Shown here piece by piece: positions 18,764 through 28,589 of a stretch of 64,000 nt of DNA. The DNA is from Thiosocius sp963736445. GTDB taxonomy: Bacteria > Pseudomonadota > Gammaproteobacteria > Chromatiales > Chromatiaceae. Under the pieces are notes generated by a model that was given only the letters and a program-made list of their open reading frames with translations, did not search any database and was not told where the DNA came from. Position 1 is the stretch's first letter, and each line of letters starts with the position of its first letter. The position numbers were made by a program, and so were the translations under genes. The stretch is from assembly GCA_963736445.1 (NCBI GenBank), contig CAVTOY010000019.1:1-64000 (forward strand). Reading direction: 5' to 3'.

Positions 18764-20902
18764 GTCCAGCGGTCCTCACTCGTTGCCGGACCGCATCACG
18801 GTCCCTCAGGCCTCTGTCGGATTCCGCCGATGTGCTGATCACCTTGATCTGGCGGTTATCGGGGATCTCGTTGTAGGAGAGGACGCGCATGCCCGGCACA
18901 CTGTGACGCGCAAATTTGGCCATCCAGGGCCGAATCGCCGCGGCCACCAGCAGGACACTCTCTTCGCCACTGAGCTCCTGTTGGCGAGCCGTGTCTCTGC
19001 ATGGCACTCTGTAGCTGTTCGAGCATCCCTGGCTCGACGCCAGCACCGTCCTCTCCTGCGTTCACCAGAGTCTGCTGCAAGAGCCGTTCCAACCCGGGTT
19101 CGAGCACAACCACAGGAATTTCTCCTTTTGCGCCAATGGCTTGCTGAACGATAGAGCGAGAGAGTGCGACCCTGACCGCGGCCGTCAAAGCGCCGGCATC
19201 TTGACTTTTGGTGGCTTGCTCCGCCAGCGTTTCGGCGATCGTGCGCAAATCGCGGATCGGGACGCCCTCCTGCAACAGGTTCTGCAAGACGCGCAGGACC
19301 ACCGCCAGCGGCAGCAGCTTGGGCACCAGATCCTCGACCAGCTTTGGTGCGATCTGCGCCAGATTGTCGAGCAGCTGCTGCACTTCGTCGTGGCCGAGCA
19401 ATTCATGCGCATGCGACTGCAGCAGTTCGCTCAGATGGGTCGCCACCACCGTGCTCGCATCCACCACGGTGTAACCCAGCGTCTGGGCCTGATCGCGCTG
19501 CGCCGCATCGATCCAGACTGCCTCGCAGGCCGAACGCGGGATCGGTGGTCGGGGTCCCCTTGAGTTCGCCAAACACCTTGCCGGGATTGATCGCCAGGTC
19601 ACGATCCACGAACACCTCGGCCTCGCCGACGGGGACGCCGTTGAGGGTGATGCGATAGGCGTTCGGCGCCAGGTCCAGGTTGTCGCGAATGTGCACCGAT
19701 TGCACCAGGAAGCCCAACTCCTGCGAGAGCTTCTTGCGTACACCCTTGATGCGCGTCATCAGCTGCCCACCCTGCTCCCGGTCGACCAGCGGAATCAGGC
19801 GGTAACCGACCTCGAGTCCGATCACATCGACCGGCTGGACGTCCTGCCAGGTGAGTTCCCGCACTTCACCGGCGTCCTCCGGTGTGGCCTGCGGCAGCGC
19901 GCTCTCGACCGCGGCCGCGGGTTCGCTCTCGCGCCTGGCGATCAGGTAGGCCATGCCGCCCACTGCGCCACCGAGCAGAAGAAAGACCAGATTCGGCATC
20001 CCCGGGATCATGCCCAGCATCAGCAAGATTGCCGCGGTAATCGCCAGCGCCCGCGGATTGTGGAGCAGCTGGGTAGAGACCTGGCTACCGAGATCCTCGG
20101 CGCGCGAGACGCGGGTGACAATAATCGCCGCCGAGGTCGACAGCAGCAGTGACGGCAGCTGGGCCACCAGACCGTCGCCGATGGTCAACAGCGCATAGAA
20201 CCGCATCGCCGTGCCCAAGTCCAGGTCATGCTGCCCCATACCGATCGCCAGACCGCCGATGATGTTGATGATCAGGATCAGGATGCCGGCGACGGCATCA
20301 CCCCGCACGAATTTCGAAGCGCCATCCATCGCGCCGTAGAAATCGGCCTCGCGCCCCACTTCCTCGCGGCGCAGGCGCGCCTCGGTCTGGTCGATGAGCC
20401 CGGAGTTCAGATCGGCGTCGATCGCCATCTGCTTGCCCGGCATGGCATCCAGGGTGAAGCGCGCGGACACCTCGGACACCCGCCCGGCGCCCTTGGTCAC
20501 CACGACGAAGTTGATGATCACCAGGATCGCGAAGACCACCAGACCCACCGCGTAGTTGCCGCCGACCACGAACTCGCCGAATGCCTCGATCACCTTGCCG
20601 GCTGCATCGCCGCCATTGTGTCCCTCGAGCAGCACGACGCGCGTCGACGCGACGTTCAACGCCAGACGCAGCAGTGTCGCTACCAGCAGCAGAGACGGGA
20701 ACATCGTGAAATCCAATGGGCGCAGTGCATACACGGTCACCAGCAGCACCACCAGCGAGAGTGCGATATTGAAGGTGAAGAACAGATCGAGCAGGAACGG
20801 CGGCAGCGGCAACACCACCATCGCCAGCAGCATCAGAATAAGCAACGGCGCCCCAAGTCCGCGCGCACCGACCTGCCGGAAGGCCCCCATCACCATTTCC
20901 AT
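18753..20902 (-). pseudogene. flhA: FlhA flagellar export-gate protein, two frameshifts
   Basis: The first frame (20902 to about 19525) holds the eight-helix membrane part, including the FHIPEP-type cytoplasmic loop (GRVSEVSARFTLDAMPGKQM). One inserted base near 19521-19530 shifts into EAVWIDAAQRDQAQTLGY. A second near 18981-18993 shifts into ARQQELSGEESVLL and the terminal PGMRVLSYNEIPDNRQIKVI. Joined length is about 715 residues, slightly longer than usual because some 22 residues follow the expected IKVI end before the stop at 18753. FlhA is essential for type III flagellar export, so the shifts would abolish motility if real. Confidence 0.88.
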
Positions 20903-20971
20903 CAGCGTTTTCCTCCGTGCGATCGCGTGCTGCAGGCGTGCGTTCTGCGGCTCAGGAATTTCGTGATCGCC

Positions 20972-22105
20972 TCAATCATGTTGATACTCCTGCGGCACTG
21001 GGTACTCCTGCGGCGGCGTCGGGATATCGCCACCTTCCGCCTGATAGGCTCGAAGCTGGAACACATAGGCGAGCAGCTGCGCCACGGCGAGGAACAGCGC
21101 GGCCGGTATCTGCTGACCGAGTTCGGTGTTGAAGTAGACGGCCCGCGCCAGCGCCGGTGCCTCGACGCGTGGGATGGCGTGGGCTTCGGCGATGTCACGG
21201 ATGCTGGCAGCCACCAGATCCTTGCCCTTGGCAACGACGACCGGGGCATGCGATTCATCTGGGTTGTAGCGCAGGGCGACCGCATAGTGTGTCGGGTTGG
21301 TAACAATCACATCGGCCTTCGGCACCTCCTGCATCATCCGTCGCTGCGCCATCTCGCGCTGCATCTGTCGGATATGCGACTTCACCTCGGGCCGACCCTC
21401 GGTCTCCTTGAGTTCGTCGCGGACCTCCTGCTGGGTCATCTTCAGGTCGCGCTTGTATTGCCACAGCTGAAAGGGCACATCGATCAAGGCCATGACGATC
21501 AGCGTCGAAGAAAGGATCAACGACGACCAGGCCACCATGTCCATACCTGCACCCAGCGATTGCTCTACACTAAGTTCGCCCAAGCGCAGCAGATCCTCCG
21601 CCCACAGGCGCAGCAGTGCCACGGTTGCCGCAGCGATTAGGACGAACTTACCCAGTGACTTGAGCAACTCCATCAGCCCCTTGGCCGAGAATATGCGCTT
21701 CATACCCTTGATCGGATCGAGCTTGGACAGCTTCGGCTGCATCGCCTCGAAACTAACGTTGAACCCGCCCAACGCCACCGACGACAGCACCGCCGCGACG
21801 ATCATGACGAGGAAGAACGGCACCAGCATGAAAAGCGCATCACCTACTGCCTTCACCAGGTGCGCTAGCATCGCGTTGGTATCGAAGATGTCGCTGCGCC
21901 GCACCGCGAACTGTTCCACGAACAATCGATTCAGACCGTCTGCTAGAGACGGCCCGAGGGCCATAAGCGAACCGACGCCCAGCAGCGTAATTGCCATGGT
22001 GTTGAGTTCACGCGAGCGCGGGACCTGGCCTTTCTTGCGTGCATCGGTGACCCGTTTACTGGTAGGGTCGTGGGATTTTTCCTGGCCGTCTTGGTTCTCC
22101 GCCAT
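20972..22105 (-). CDS. flhB: FlhB flagellar export switch protein
   Basis: A 377-residue protein with the usual EKSHDPTSKRVTDARKKGQVPRSREL start, four membrane segments and the autocleavage motif NPTHY (in DVIVTNPTHYAVAL). It switches export specificity from rod/hook to filament. The C-terminal tail is Pro/Glu-rich (IPTPPQEYPVPQEY). It is intact and lies 69 nt upstream of flhA and 5 nt after fliR. Confidence 0.96.
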   Translation of the reverse strand: MAENQDGQEKSHDPTSKRVTDARKKGQVPRSRELNTMAITLLGVGSLMALGPSLADGLNRLFVEQFAVRRSDIFDTNAMLAHLVKAVGDALFMLVPFFLVMIVAAVLSSVALGGFNVSFEAMQPKLSKLDPIKGMKRIFSAKGLMELLKSLGKFVLIAAATVALLRLWAEDLLRLGELSVEQSLGAGMDMVAWSSLILSSTLIVMALIDVPFQLWQYKRDLKMTQQEVRDELKETEGRPEVKSHIRQMQREMAQRRMMQEVPKADVIVTNPTHYAVALRYNPDESHAPVVVAKGKDLVAASIRDIAEAHAIPRVEAPALARAVYFNTELGQQIPAALFLAVAQLLAYVFQLRAYQAEGGDIPTPPQEYPVPQEYQHD

Positions 22106-22110
22106 CTCGG

Positions 22111-22887
22111 CTACCTCGTACTCAGTACCAGGGCAGAGTGCGCAAAGGCCTCGGTCACCAGGCCGCCGAAGCTACTCATCACCTGCGGAATGGTCATCCA
22201 GATCAGGACGAAGCCCATCAGCAGCGTGATCGGGAAACCAATCGCGAAGATGTTCAACTGCGGCGCGGCGCGAGAGACTACGCCCATGCCGATATTGACC
22301 AGCAAAAGTGAGATGATTACCGGCGTCGCCATCAGCACGCCGGCGGCGAACATGCGCGAGGCCCAGGACACCAGTTCCCAGACACCCGCGCGGGTCAGGC
22401 CATCGGTGGCGACCGGCAGTACGCTAAAGGTCTCGACGATCGCACTGATCAGCACCAGGTGGCCGTTCAGCATTAAAAAGGCCAGCATTGCCAGGATCAG
22501 CCAGAATTGAGCAACAACCGGCACCTGCACCCCGTTCGTCGGGTCCATCATGCTGGCAAAACCCAGACCCATGCTGTAGGCCATTGCCTGGCCGGCGAAG
22601 ATCAAGGCGTTGAACGCCATCTGCAATACGAAACCAAGTGCCACGCCGATCACGATCTGCTGTAGCGCGATCAGCAAGGCATCGGCGCCGAACACCGAGA
22701 CCACCGGCGCGGGCGGCAGCACCGGCTGTACGACCAAGGTAATCAGCACCGCCAGCAACAGCCGAAGGCGTACCGGAATTTGGCGAACGCTAAAGATCGG
22801 CGCCACCATCAACATCGCGGCGATGCGCATTAGGGGCCAGAGAAATCCGGCCAGCCACTGACTGAGCTGCGCCTCGGTGAACTGCAT
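22111..22887 (-). CDS. fliR: FliR flagellar export-gate protein
   Basis: A 258-residue membrane protein. From MQFTEAQLSQWLAGFLWP it has about six hydrophobic segments, including MRIAAMLMVAPIFSVRQIP and QQIVIGVALGFVLQMAFNALIFAGQ, typical of FliR/SpaR. I chose the ATG at 22887 because the upstream extension has no family similarity and would run into fliQ; it then starts 2 nt after fliQ. It forms the export gate with FliP and FliQ. Confidence 0.95.
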   Translation of the reverse strand: MQFTEAQLSQWLAGFLWPLMRIAAMLMVAPIFSVRQIPVRLRLLLAVLITLVVQPVLPPAPVVSVFGADALLIALQQIVIGVALGFVLQMAFNALIFAGQAMAYSMGLGFASMMDPTNGVQVPVVAQFWLILAMLAFLMLNGHLVLISAIVETFSVLPVATDGLTRAGVWELVSWASRMFAAGVLMATPVIISLLLVNIGMGVVSRAAPQLNIFAIGFPITLLMGFVLIWMTIPQVMSSFGGLVTEAFAHSALVLSTR

Positions 22888-22889
22888 CG

Positions 22890-23159
22890 CTAGCCGATCA
22901 TATAGGGGACATTTTCGATCAGGCGCGTCGTGAATCCGGTGATCTGGCGAATCATCCAAGGGCCGGCCGTCATCATGACTACGGCGATAATCATCAGCTT
23001 GGGTACGAAGCTCAGGGTCATCTCGTTGATTTGCGTCGCTGCCTGAAACATCGCGACCAACAGACCTATTGCTAGTGATGCCAACAGGATCGGTGCCGCC
23101 AACAGCATGGTGACCTCCATCGCCTGGCGGCCGATATTCATAACGCTATCTGCATCCAT
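22890..23159 (-). CDS. fliQ: FliQ flagellar export-gate protein
   Basis: An 89-residue protein with two membrane helices (EVTMLLAAPILLASLAIGLLVAMFQAATQI and KLMIIAVVMMTAGPWMIRQI), the exact size and pattern of FliQ. The ATG at 23159 (MDADSVMNIG) is chosen over a longer frame running back into fliP. It lies 11 nt after fliP. Confidence 0.95.
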   Translation of the reverse strand: MDADSVMNIGRQAMEVTMLLAAPILLASLAIGLLVAMFQAATQINEMTLSFVPKLMIIAVVMMTAGPWMIRQITGFTTRLIENVPYMIG

Positions 23160-23170
23160 CTCGCCTACCC

Positions 23171-23905
23171 CTAAACGTAGAAACTGGTTGCAAGCGTTCC
23201 CATTACCAGCGCCCAACCATCGACCAGCACGAACAGCATGATCTTGAACGGTAGGGAGATGATCAGCGGGGACAGCATCATCATTCCCATCGACATCAAC
23301 ACGCTCGCCACGACCAAGTCGATCACCAGGAAAGGAATGAACAACAGGAAGCCAATCTGAAATGCGGTCTTCAACTCACTGGTGGCAAACGCCGGCATCA
23401 GCAAAGTGAACGGGACGTCGGCCTCCTGTGCGAAAGTCTCCTGACCGGAGATCCGCGCGAACAAGGCCAGGTCATCGTCGCGCGTCTGTGCCAGCATGAA
23501 CTCGCGTACCGGAATCTTTGCGGCGTCGATCGCGGCCTGGGCAGTCATCTCATCCGCCAGATAGGGTTCCAAGGCGACCGTGTAGACCTCGCTCAACACC
23601 GGGCCCATGATAAAAAAGGTAAGGAACAGCGCGAGACCTATCAGGATCTGGTTGGACGGCGTCTGCGCCGTGCCCAACGCCTGGCGCAGGATGGACAACA
23701 CGATCACGATTCGTGTGAAAGAGGTCATCAGGATCAACGCTGCCGGCAGCATGCTCAATGCTGTCATCATCAACAGCACCTGGATCGACAGTGTGTAGGT
23801 CTGCTGGCCGTCGGCGCCGGCCGTCACCGTCACTGCATCGATGCCAGGGGCCGCGATGGTCGCCTGGCTGAGCAGCAAGCCGAGCAGCAACAACAGCGCC
23901 TTCAT
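23171..23905 (-). CDS. fliP: FliP flagellar export-gate protein
   Basis: A 244-residue protein with a signal peptide (MKALLLLLGLLLSQATIAAPG) and the FliP hallmarks: SMLPAALILMTSFTRIVIVLS, ALGTAQTPSNQILIGLALFL, and LMPAFATSELKTAFQIGFLL followed by MGMMMLSP. Its start overlaps the fliO stop (ATGA). It is intact. Confidence 0.96.
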   Translation of the reverse strand: MKALLLLLGLLLSQATIAAPGIDAVTVTAGADGQQTYTLSIQVLLMMTALSMLPAALILMTSFTRIVIVLSILRQALGTAQTPSNQILIGLALFLTFFIMGPVLSEVYTVALEPYLADEMTAQAAIDAAKIPVREFMLAQTRDDDLALFARISGQETFAQEADVPFTLLMPAFATSELKTAFQIGFLLFIPFLVIDLVVASVLMSMGMMMLSPLIISLPFKIMLFVLVDGWALVMGTLATSFYV

Positions 23906-24324
23906 GCCTCGCTACCCGAGAGCTTGGGCGCGGCGGCGACGTCGAGCTGCTCTGCGAAGGTGGGCTGCGGCACGGCGGCGTCGGGCAGGATCATCAGGGG
24001 CTGCACGCGCCCGGGCGCGACGCCGACCAGCAGCCTCTTGCCCTCTACCGACAGCAATACCGCCTTCTCGCGCGAGCCCAAAGAGACACCGCCGAGAATC
24101 TGCACCTGCCCCTTGCCGATACCCGGCAGTTGGACATAGCGCTTCACCAGCCAGGCCAGGCCTAGCATCAGGCCGAGTACGACCAACAGGCCGAGGCCGG
24201 TGTCGATCAGGTTCGCCGTACTCAGCGGCGAGGGCACCAGCTGCGCAGGCGCCTCGTCCGGCACCGCCGCAACCGCTCCGGCGGACGCGAGCAACAGGGT
24301 GCTGATTAGAGCCGTAGGGTTCAT
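23902..24324 (-). CDS. fliO: FliO flagellar export chaperone
   Basis: A 140-residue membrane protein. It has an N-terminal hydrophobic leader (LISTLLLASAGAVAAVP), a second membrane helix (GLGLLVVLGLMLGLAWLVKR) and the small cytoplasmic FliO domain (VQILGGVSLGSREKAVLLSVEGKRLLVGVAPG). It assists FliP assembly. It is intact and overlaps fliP by 4 nt. Confidence 0.92.
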   Translation of the reverse strand: MNPTALISTLLLASAGAVAAVPDEAPAQLVPSPLSTANLIDTGLGLLVVLGLMLGLAWLVKRYVQLPGIGKGQVQILGGVSLGSREKAVLLSVEGKRLLVGVAPGRVQPLMILPDAAVPQPTFAEQLDVAAAPKLSGSEA

Positions 24325-24382
24325 GTTCGCTGTCGCATCCTGGACATTGTGTGGACTGCGCGCCTTCAGTCGGCGGCAGGCG

Positions 24383-24805
24383 TCAACTGCTGAGCTTCTT
24401 CACGCGGTCTGCCGGACTGACGATATCGGTCAAGCGAATCCCGAACTTCTCGTTGACTACGACGACCTCACCCTGCGCAATCAGCGTGCCGTTGACCAGC
24501 ACATCCATCGGCTCACCGGCGAGGCGATCGAGCTCCACCACCGAGCCCTGATTCAGCTGCAGCAGGTTTCGGATGTTGATGCGCGAGCGGCCGATCTCCA
24601 TTGAGATCGTAATCGGCACATCCAGGATTGCATCGATCTTGACGTCACCGGATGTGCCGTCTTTGCCTTCGGGCTGCAATTCGTCGAAGCGTGCCGCTTG
24701 CGCCGCGCTGTCGTCGACAATGTCGCCCTCCGGAGTCTGTTCTTCCAGTGCCGTGGTCCACTCGTCTGCTAACGCCTCGTCGGCACTTGCCTGTTCATCG
24801 CCCAT
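24383..24805 (-). CDS. fliN: FliN flagellar switch protein
   Basis: A 140-residue protein with an acidic N-terminal half (DEQASADEALADEW) and the SpoA domain: ILDVPITISMEIGRSRINIR, LLQLNQGSVVELDRLAGEP, LVNGTLIAQGEVVVVNEKFG. It is part of the C ring that binds phospho-CheY indirectly and sets rotation. Its start overlaps the end of fliM by 11 nt. Confidence 0.95.
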   Translation of the reverse strand: MGDEQASADEALADEWTTALEEQTPEGDIVDDSAAQAARFDELQPEGKDGTSGDVKIDAILDVPITISMEIGRSRINIRNLLQLNQGSVVELDRLAGEPMDVLVNGTLIAQGEVVVVNEKFGIRLTDIVSPADRVKKLSS

Positions 24806-25874
24806 TGCGTACCCCTTCCGTCGTAGTCCGTTTCTGCGGCACCATGTCAGTGGCGCGCTTTTGTTGTGGCCGCAGCAGGTCGTGCAGCTGGCGTGCGCTG
24901 CTGCGCTCGATCCATTCGGAAATCTTCACCGCATAGCTGTTGTTGTGGATGCCCAGCTCACCGCGGAAGATGGGCAGTTCCTCGACGCACACCTCGACGG
25001 TCTCGTTGACGTCGAGTGGGATGACATCGCCCACCTGCAGCCCGGCGATCACGCGCAGCGGCAGAGTCGCCTCGCCGAGGGCGCTGCTTATCTCGACAGT
25101 GGCCCCCATCACCTCTTCGCGCATCGCCATTTCCCAGCGCTCATCACGGTCGCCGCGGTCACTCTGCACGCCGGCATCGAGTAGCTCGCGGATCGGCTCG
25201 AGCATGGAATACGGCAGGCAGATATAGAAGTCGCCGCCGCCGGACTCGAGGTCAACATTGAACGTGGTCACGACCACGACCTCGGACGGCGATACGATAT
25301 TCGCAAACTGCGGATTGACCTCCGAGGAGATGTACTCGAAGTCGATGTCCAGCACCGGCTGCCAGGCCTTCTTGAGATCCTTGAAGGCGATGCCGAGCAG
25401 CATCTGGATGACGCGCACCTCGGTCGGCGTGAAGTCCCGCCCCTCGATCTTGGTATGAAAACGTCCGTTGCCGCCGAAGAAGCTGTCAACCACGCTGAAC
25501 ACCAGCTTGGGATCAAGCACGCACAGCGACTTGCCGCGCAGCGGCGACACCCTGAGTGATATTCAGACTGGTCGGAACAAACAGGCTGTGCACGAACTCG
25601 GAAAACTTGAGCATCTGCACGCCTGAGACCGAAATGTCCGCACCGCGGCGCAGCATATTGAACAGACTGGTTCGAAAATAGCGCGCGAAGCGCTCATTGA
25701 TCATCTCCAGCGTCGGCAAACGCCCGCGCACGATCCGGTCCTGACTGGCGAAGTCATAGCGCCGAGCCTCGGCGGGATCCACGAATTCGTCGCCATCGGT
25801 CTCGACATCGCCGTATCGACGCCGTGCAGCAGCGCGTCGATCTCGTCCTGCGAGAGAAGGTCTGGGTTAGCCAT
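24795..25874 (-). pseudogene. fliM: FliM flagellar switch protein, two frameshifts
   Basis: The start at 25874 reads MANPDLLSQDEIDALLHGVD, the conserved CheY-binding segment. One base is missing near 25810-25820, after which the frame VDPAEARRYDFASQDRIV continues. One extra base near 25550-25555 separates SLFVPTSLNIT from RVSPLRGKSLCVLDPKLV. The remainder (FFGGNGRFHTKIEGRDFT, then a SpoA domain with VIAGLQVGDVIPLD) runs intact to 24795. The joined length of about 359 residues is normal. The deletion and insertion compensate in sum, but the intervening 88 codons need the middle frame. Confidence 0.9.
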
Positions 25875-25876
25875 AG

Positions 25877-26390
25877 CTACTGCATCACGAACTGGGTGAA
25901 AAAGACGCCCTTGATTTGACCGGGTATCTTGAGCTCCTCGAGCTTTTTGCCGAGAAGGTCATGGATCGCCGCCTGTAGCGCTCTCCTTGCCATGCAGGGT
26001 CATCAGATCGGCCGCCTGCTGCTGCTCGAGCAGATTCAGCAAGTGGTGGCGAATCATCGGATCATTCGCCTGCAGGGTATCGGCCACGGTCGGGTTGTAG
26101 GTCATGACCTGGATGGCGACCTGCAACATCTTCGCCGGACCGCCCGGCGGCAAATTGACCACGAAGGTCGGATCGAGTTTGAGATAGACCGGATCGCCCT
26201 GTTCGACCTCGGCCACCTCGGTTTCGTCCACTTCGCCCTCGGCGCCCGCCTGCTCGGTGCCGCCGAGCACGAAATAGGCAGTGCCGCCAGCGCCGAGGGT
26301 AAGCAGCAGGACCCCTGCGGCGATGATGATGATCAGTTTCTTTTTGCCGCCGCCCGGCGCGTCACCTGCAATGTCTTTCTCGTCTGCCAT
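25877..26390 (-). pseudogene. fliL: FliL flagellar basal-body protein, one frameshift
   Basis: The first frame reads MADEKDIAGDAPGGGKKK, a membrane helix (LIIIIAAGVLLLTLGAGGTAYFVLGG), and FliL periplasmic text (DPTFVVNLPPGGPAKMLQVAIQV). It stops early at 25959 as read. One extra base near 25975-25984 explains this; skipping it gives LQAAIHDLLGKKLEELKIPG and VFFTQFVMQ ending at 25877, the usual FliL C terminus. I chose the ATG at 26390 because GGGCAGGGG lies 9 nt upstream. It is the first gene behind the sigma54 promoter and ends 2 nt before fliM. Confidence 0.88.
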
Positions 26391-26450
26391 GGATGTCATC
26401 CCCTGCCCTGCTAGCGATGTGGACGGCCGCAACCGTGCTGCACCTGAGTC

Positions 26451-26466
26451 TGCAAACCCTGTGCCA
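26451..26466 (-). promoter_or_regulatory. sigma54 (RpoN) promoter upstream of fliL
   Basis: On the minus strand the sequence is TGGCAC-AGGGT-TTGCA, a complete match to the -24/-12 consensus TGGCAC-N5-TTGCA. It lies about 61 nt upstream of the fliL ATG. An AT-rich tract (26480-26515) is immediately upstream, as expected for IHF or activator bending. In this family of clusters the activator is FleQ/FlrA/FlrC-type; none is in the window. It should drive fliLMNOPQR-flhBAF-fleN-fliA. Confidence 0.9.
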
Positions 26467-26614
26467 GGCAAGAAAGCCAAAATTAATTTTTTATTTTCAG
26501 ATACTTAAGAAAGGCGCTGGCAGAGCCGTCAGCCTTTTGACGATGCGAGGAGGGCCGTCAGAGCAAAAAAATTGGCGGGCAGACCGTACCCGACGCGGCG
26601 TTGACGGGATGACG

Positions 26615-27299
26615 TTAGCGCCGCAGCACCGTCAACCAGCGCCAGAAGTTCAGGAGACTGGCCAGTGATGCAGCGACATAGGTCCAGGCCGCTGCGCGCA
26701 GGATGCGGCGTGCGGCGGGGACCTGTTCTGCCTCCAGATAACCGGCCTCCAACACCGGGAGCGCCTTGCGAAAACTGGCATCCAGCTCGACCGGCAGGGT
26801 GACTAGCTGGACGACCACGCCGAAACCCATGATCAGAAAACCACCCAGCACGCTCACCAGGGCCGGCGACGGCGCATGCGCGAGCAGCGCCAGCAGCGGT
26901 GCGGCGAACAGCAGAAAGGAACCGACGCGCGCCGCCCAGACCGAGGAGGCGGCGAGGCGCGAGCGCAGCTCAAACAGCGGTTCAGCGCCGGCGTGCTGTA
27001 GCGCGTGGCCACACTCGTGCGCGGCAACGGTGATGGCGGTCAGGGTCTTGCCGTCGAATTTGTCCGGGGTGAGGCGCACGCAACGCGCCGCAGGGTCATA
27101 GTGATCACCGATATCGGTGCGTTCGACACCGACATCGTCGAGATTGAAGCGTGTCAACAGATGGCGCGCCAGTTCACCGCCGGTACCCGGAAAGTTCTTC
27201 TCGGGTTGCCGGTTGTAGCGCGCCAGCACGCGCTGCACCCAGATACTGGGGCAGTACGACCGCCGCAACCAGCAGCAACACGATCAACAGGTACGCCAT
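26615..27299 (-). pseudogene. neutral zinc metallopeptidase (YugP-like), one frameshift
   Basis: The gene starts ATG at 27299 with a membrane segment (MAYLLIVLLLVAAVVLPQY) and shifts near 27238-27246, where an extra base separates QY from WVQRVLARYNRQPEKNF. The second frame carries the zinc motif HECGH (in TVAAHECGHALQH) and further membrane helices (SFLLFAAPLLALLAHAP, VLGGFLIMGFGVVVQLVTLPVELDASF). It belongs to the YugP-type membrane Zn-peptidase family. It starts directly at the MFS stop codon (TGAATG). It is the only non-flagellar gene in the frameshift cluster. Confidence 0.82.
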
Positions 27300-28589
27300 T
27301 CAAGCTCCCGCGGCCTTGGCCTCACGCTCACCCACGGCCACATCCACCTTGGCCAGCAACCAGCCGCCGACCACGAACAGGATCAGCACGCTCAGAATAC
27401 CAGTGCGCGCACTGTCCGTAAGTACGGCGACCCAGCCCACCAGCAGCGGGCCGACCACGGCCGCAAACTTTCCCATCATGTTGTAGAGACCAAACAGGCG
27501 ACCGGCATGTTCCGCAGGGATCAGACGGGCGTACAGGGCACGGCTCATCGACTGGACGCCGCCCTGGACCAGTCCGATCACCACGGCAAGCCCGTAGAAC
27601 TCCCAGCTCGCGGTCATTCGCCAGGCCCAGAACACCGCCAGCACATAGACCAGGAGGGTCAGCCAGATCGCCCGCTTGGCGCCGATGCGATCGCCAATCC
27701 AGCCGAAGGCGATCGCCGCCGGGAAGCCGACGAACTGGGTGATCAACAACGCAGTTAGCAGGCTCTCGGCGGCGAAACCGAGCGATAGGCCATAGTCCAC
27801 CGCCATGCGAACAATGGTGTCTACCCCGTCGATATAGCACCAGTACGCGAGCAGGAACATAAACGCCATGCGCAGGCGCCGCAGTAGCTGCCACGTCTCA
27901 CGCAGCTCCCGCAGGGCGATGCCCATACCCCGCGTCGAGATCTGCCCCCGCGGACGCGGGACCTCGTGTACGAAGAACATCACCGGCAGCGAAAAAACCG
28001 CCCACCATACGGCAACCATCAGGAACGCCAGGCGCACTGCCTCGGACTTGCCGGCCAGGCCGAAGGCCTCCGGGTAGAGCACCATCAGCACGTTCACCGC
28101 GAACAGCAGGCCACCGCCCAGGTAGCCCAACGCAAAGCCCAGCGCAGAGACCCGCTCCAGCTCGCGCTTGTCGGCGACATCCAGCAGCATCGCGTCGTAG
28201 GTGACGTTTCCGCCGGCGAATCCGACTACGCCGAGCACATACATACCGGCGGCCACCAGCCAGTAGCCCTCAGCGACCAGGAACAGACCCGCGCTCATCA
28301 ACGCGCCCAGCATGGCGAACAGCAGCAGCAGCCCTTTCTTGTGGCCGCTGCGGTCGGCGATCACCCCCAGCAGCGGCGCCAGCAGCACTACCAACAGTGA
28401 GGCCAGCGCATTGGCGGTGCCCAGACGCACGGTACTCTCGGTCGCCGACATCCCGGTCGCCCAGTAGGACTTGAAGAACACCGGGAAAAAGCCCGCCATC
28501 ACGGTCGTCGCGAATGCGGAGTTGGCCCAGTCATAAAGCGCCCAGGACCATTGCGCACGCCTCTTCGACTGCACGGCGGTTGCGCCCAT
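27300..28589 (-). CDS. MFS transporter, UMF1-like
   Basis: A 429-residue carrier of about twelve helices. The start (WSWALYDWANSAFATTVMAGFFPVFFKSYW) is the hallmark of the UMF1 / Atg22-like MFS family, and GVIADRSGHKKG is the loop 2-3 motif. The ATG at 28589 (MGATAVQSKRR) was chosen because its A overlaps the TGA of the upstream ABC permease. The substrate is unknown. Co-translation with an ABC exporter upstream and a metallopeptidase downstream suggests one transcript. Confidence 0.83.
   Translation of the reverse strand: MGATAVQSKRRAQWSWALYDWANSAFATTVMAGFFPVFFKSYWATGMSATESTVRLGTANALASLLVVLLAPLLGVIADRSGHKKGLLLLFAMLGALMSAGLFLVAEGYWLVAAGMYVLGVVGFAGGNVTYDAMLLDVADKRELERVSALGFALGYLGGGLLFAVNVLMVLYPEAFGLAGKSEAVRLAFLMVAVWWAVFSLPVMFFVHEVPRPRGQISTRGMGIALRELRETWQLLRRLRMAFMFLLAYWCYIDGVDTIVRMAVDYGLSLGFAAESLLTALLITQFVGFPAAIAFGWIGDRIGAKRAIWLTLLVYVLAVFWAWRMTASWEFYGLAVVIGLVQGGVQSMSRALYARLIPAEHAGRLFGLYNMMGKFAAVVGPLLVGWVAVLTDSARTGILSVLILFVVGGWLLAKVDVAVGEREAKAAGA

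Noticed and set aside
20228..21640. 470-codon open frame opposite flhA/flhB
   Set aside because: It is strongly His/Gln/Arg-rich and opposite two well-supported export genes; antisense artefact.
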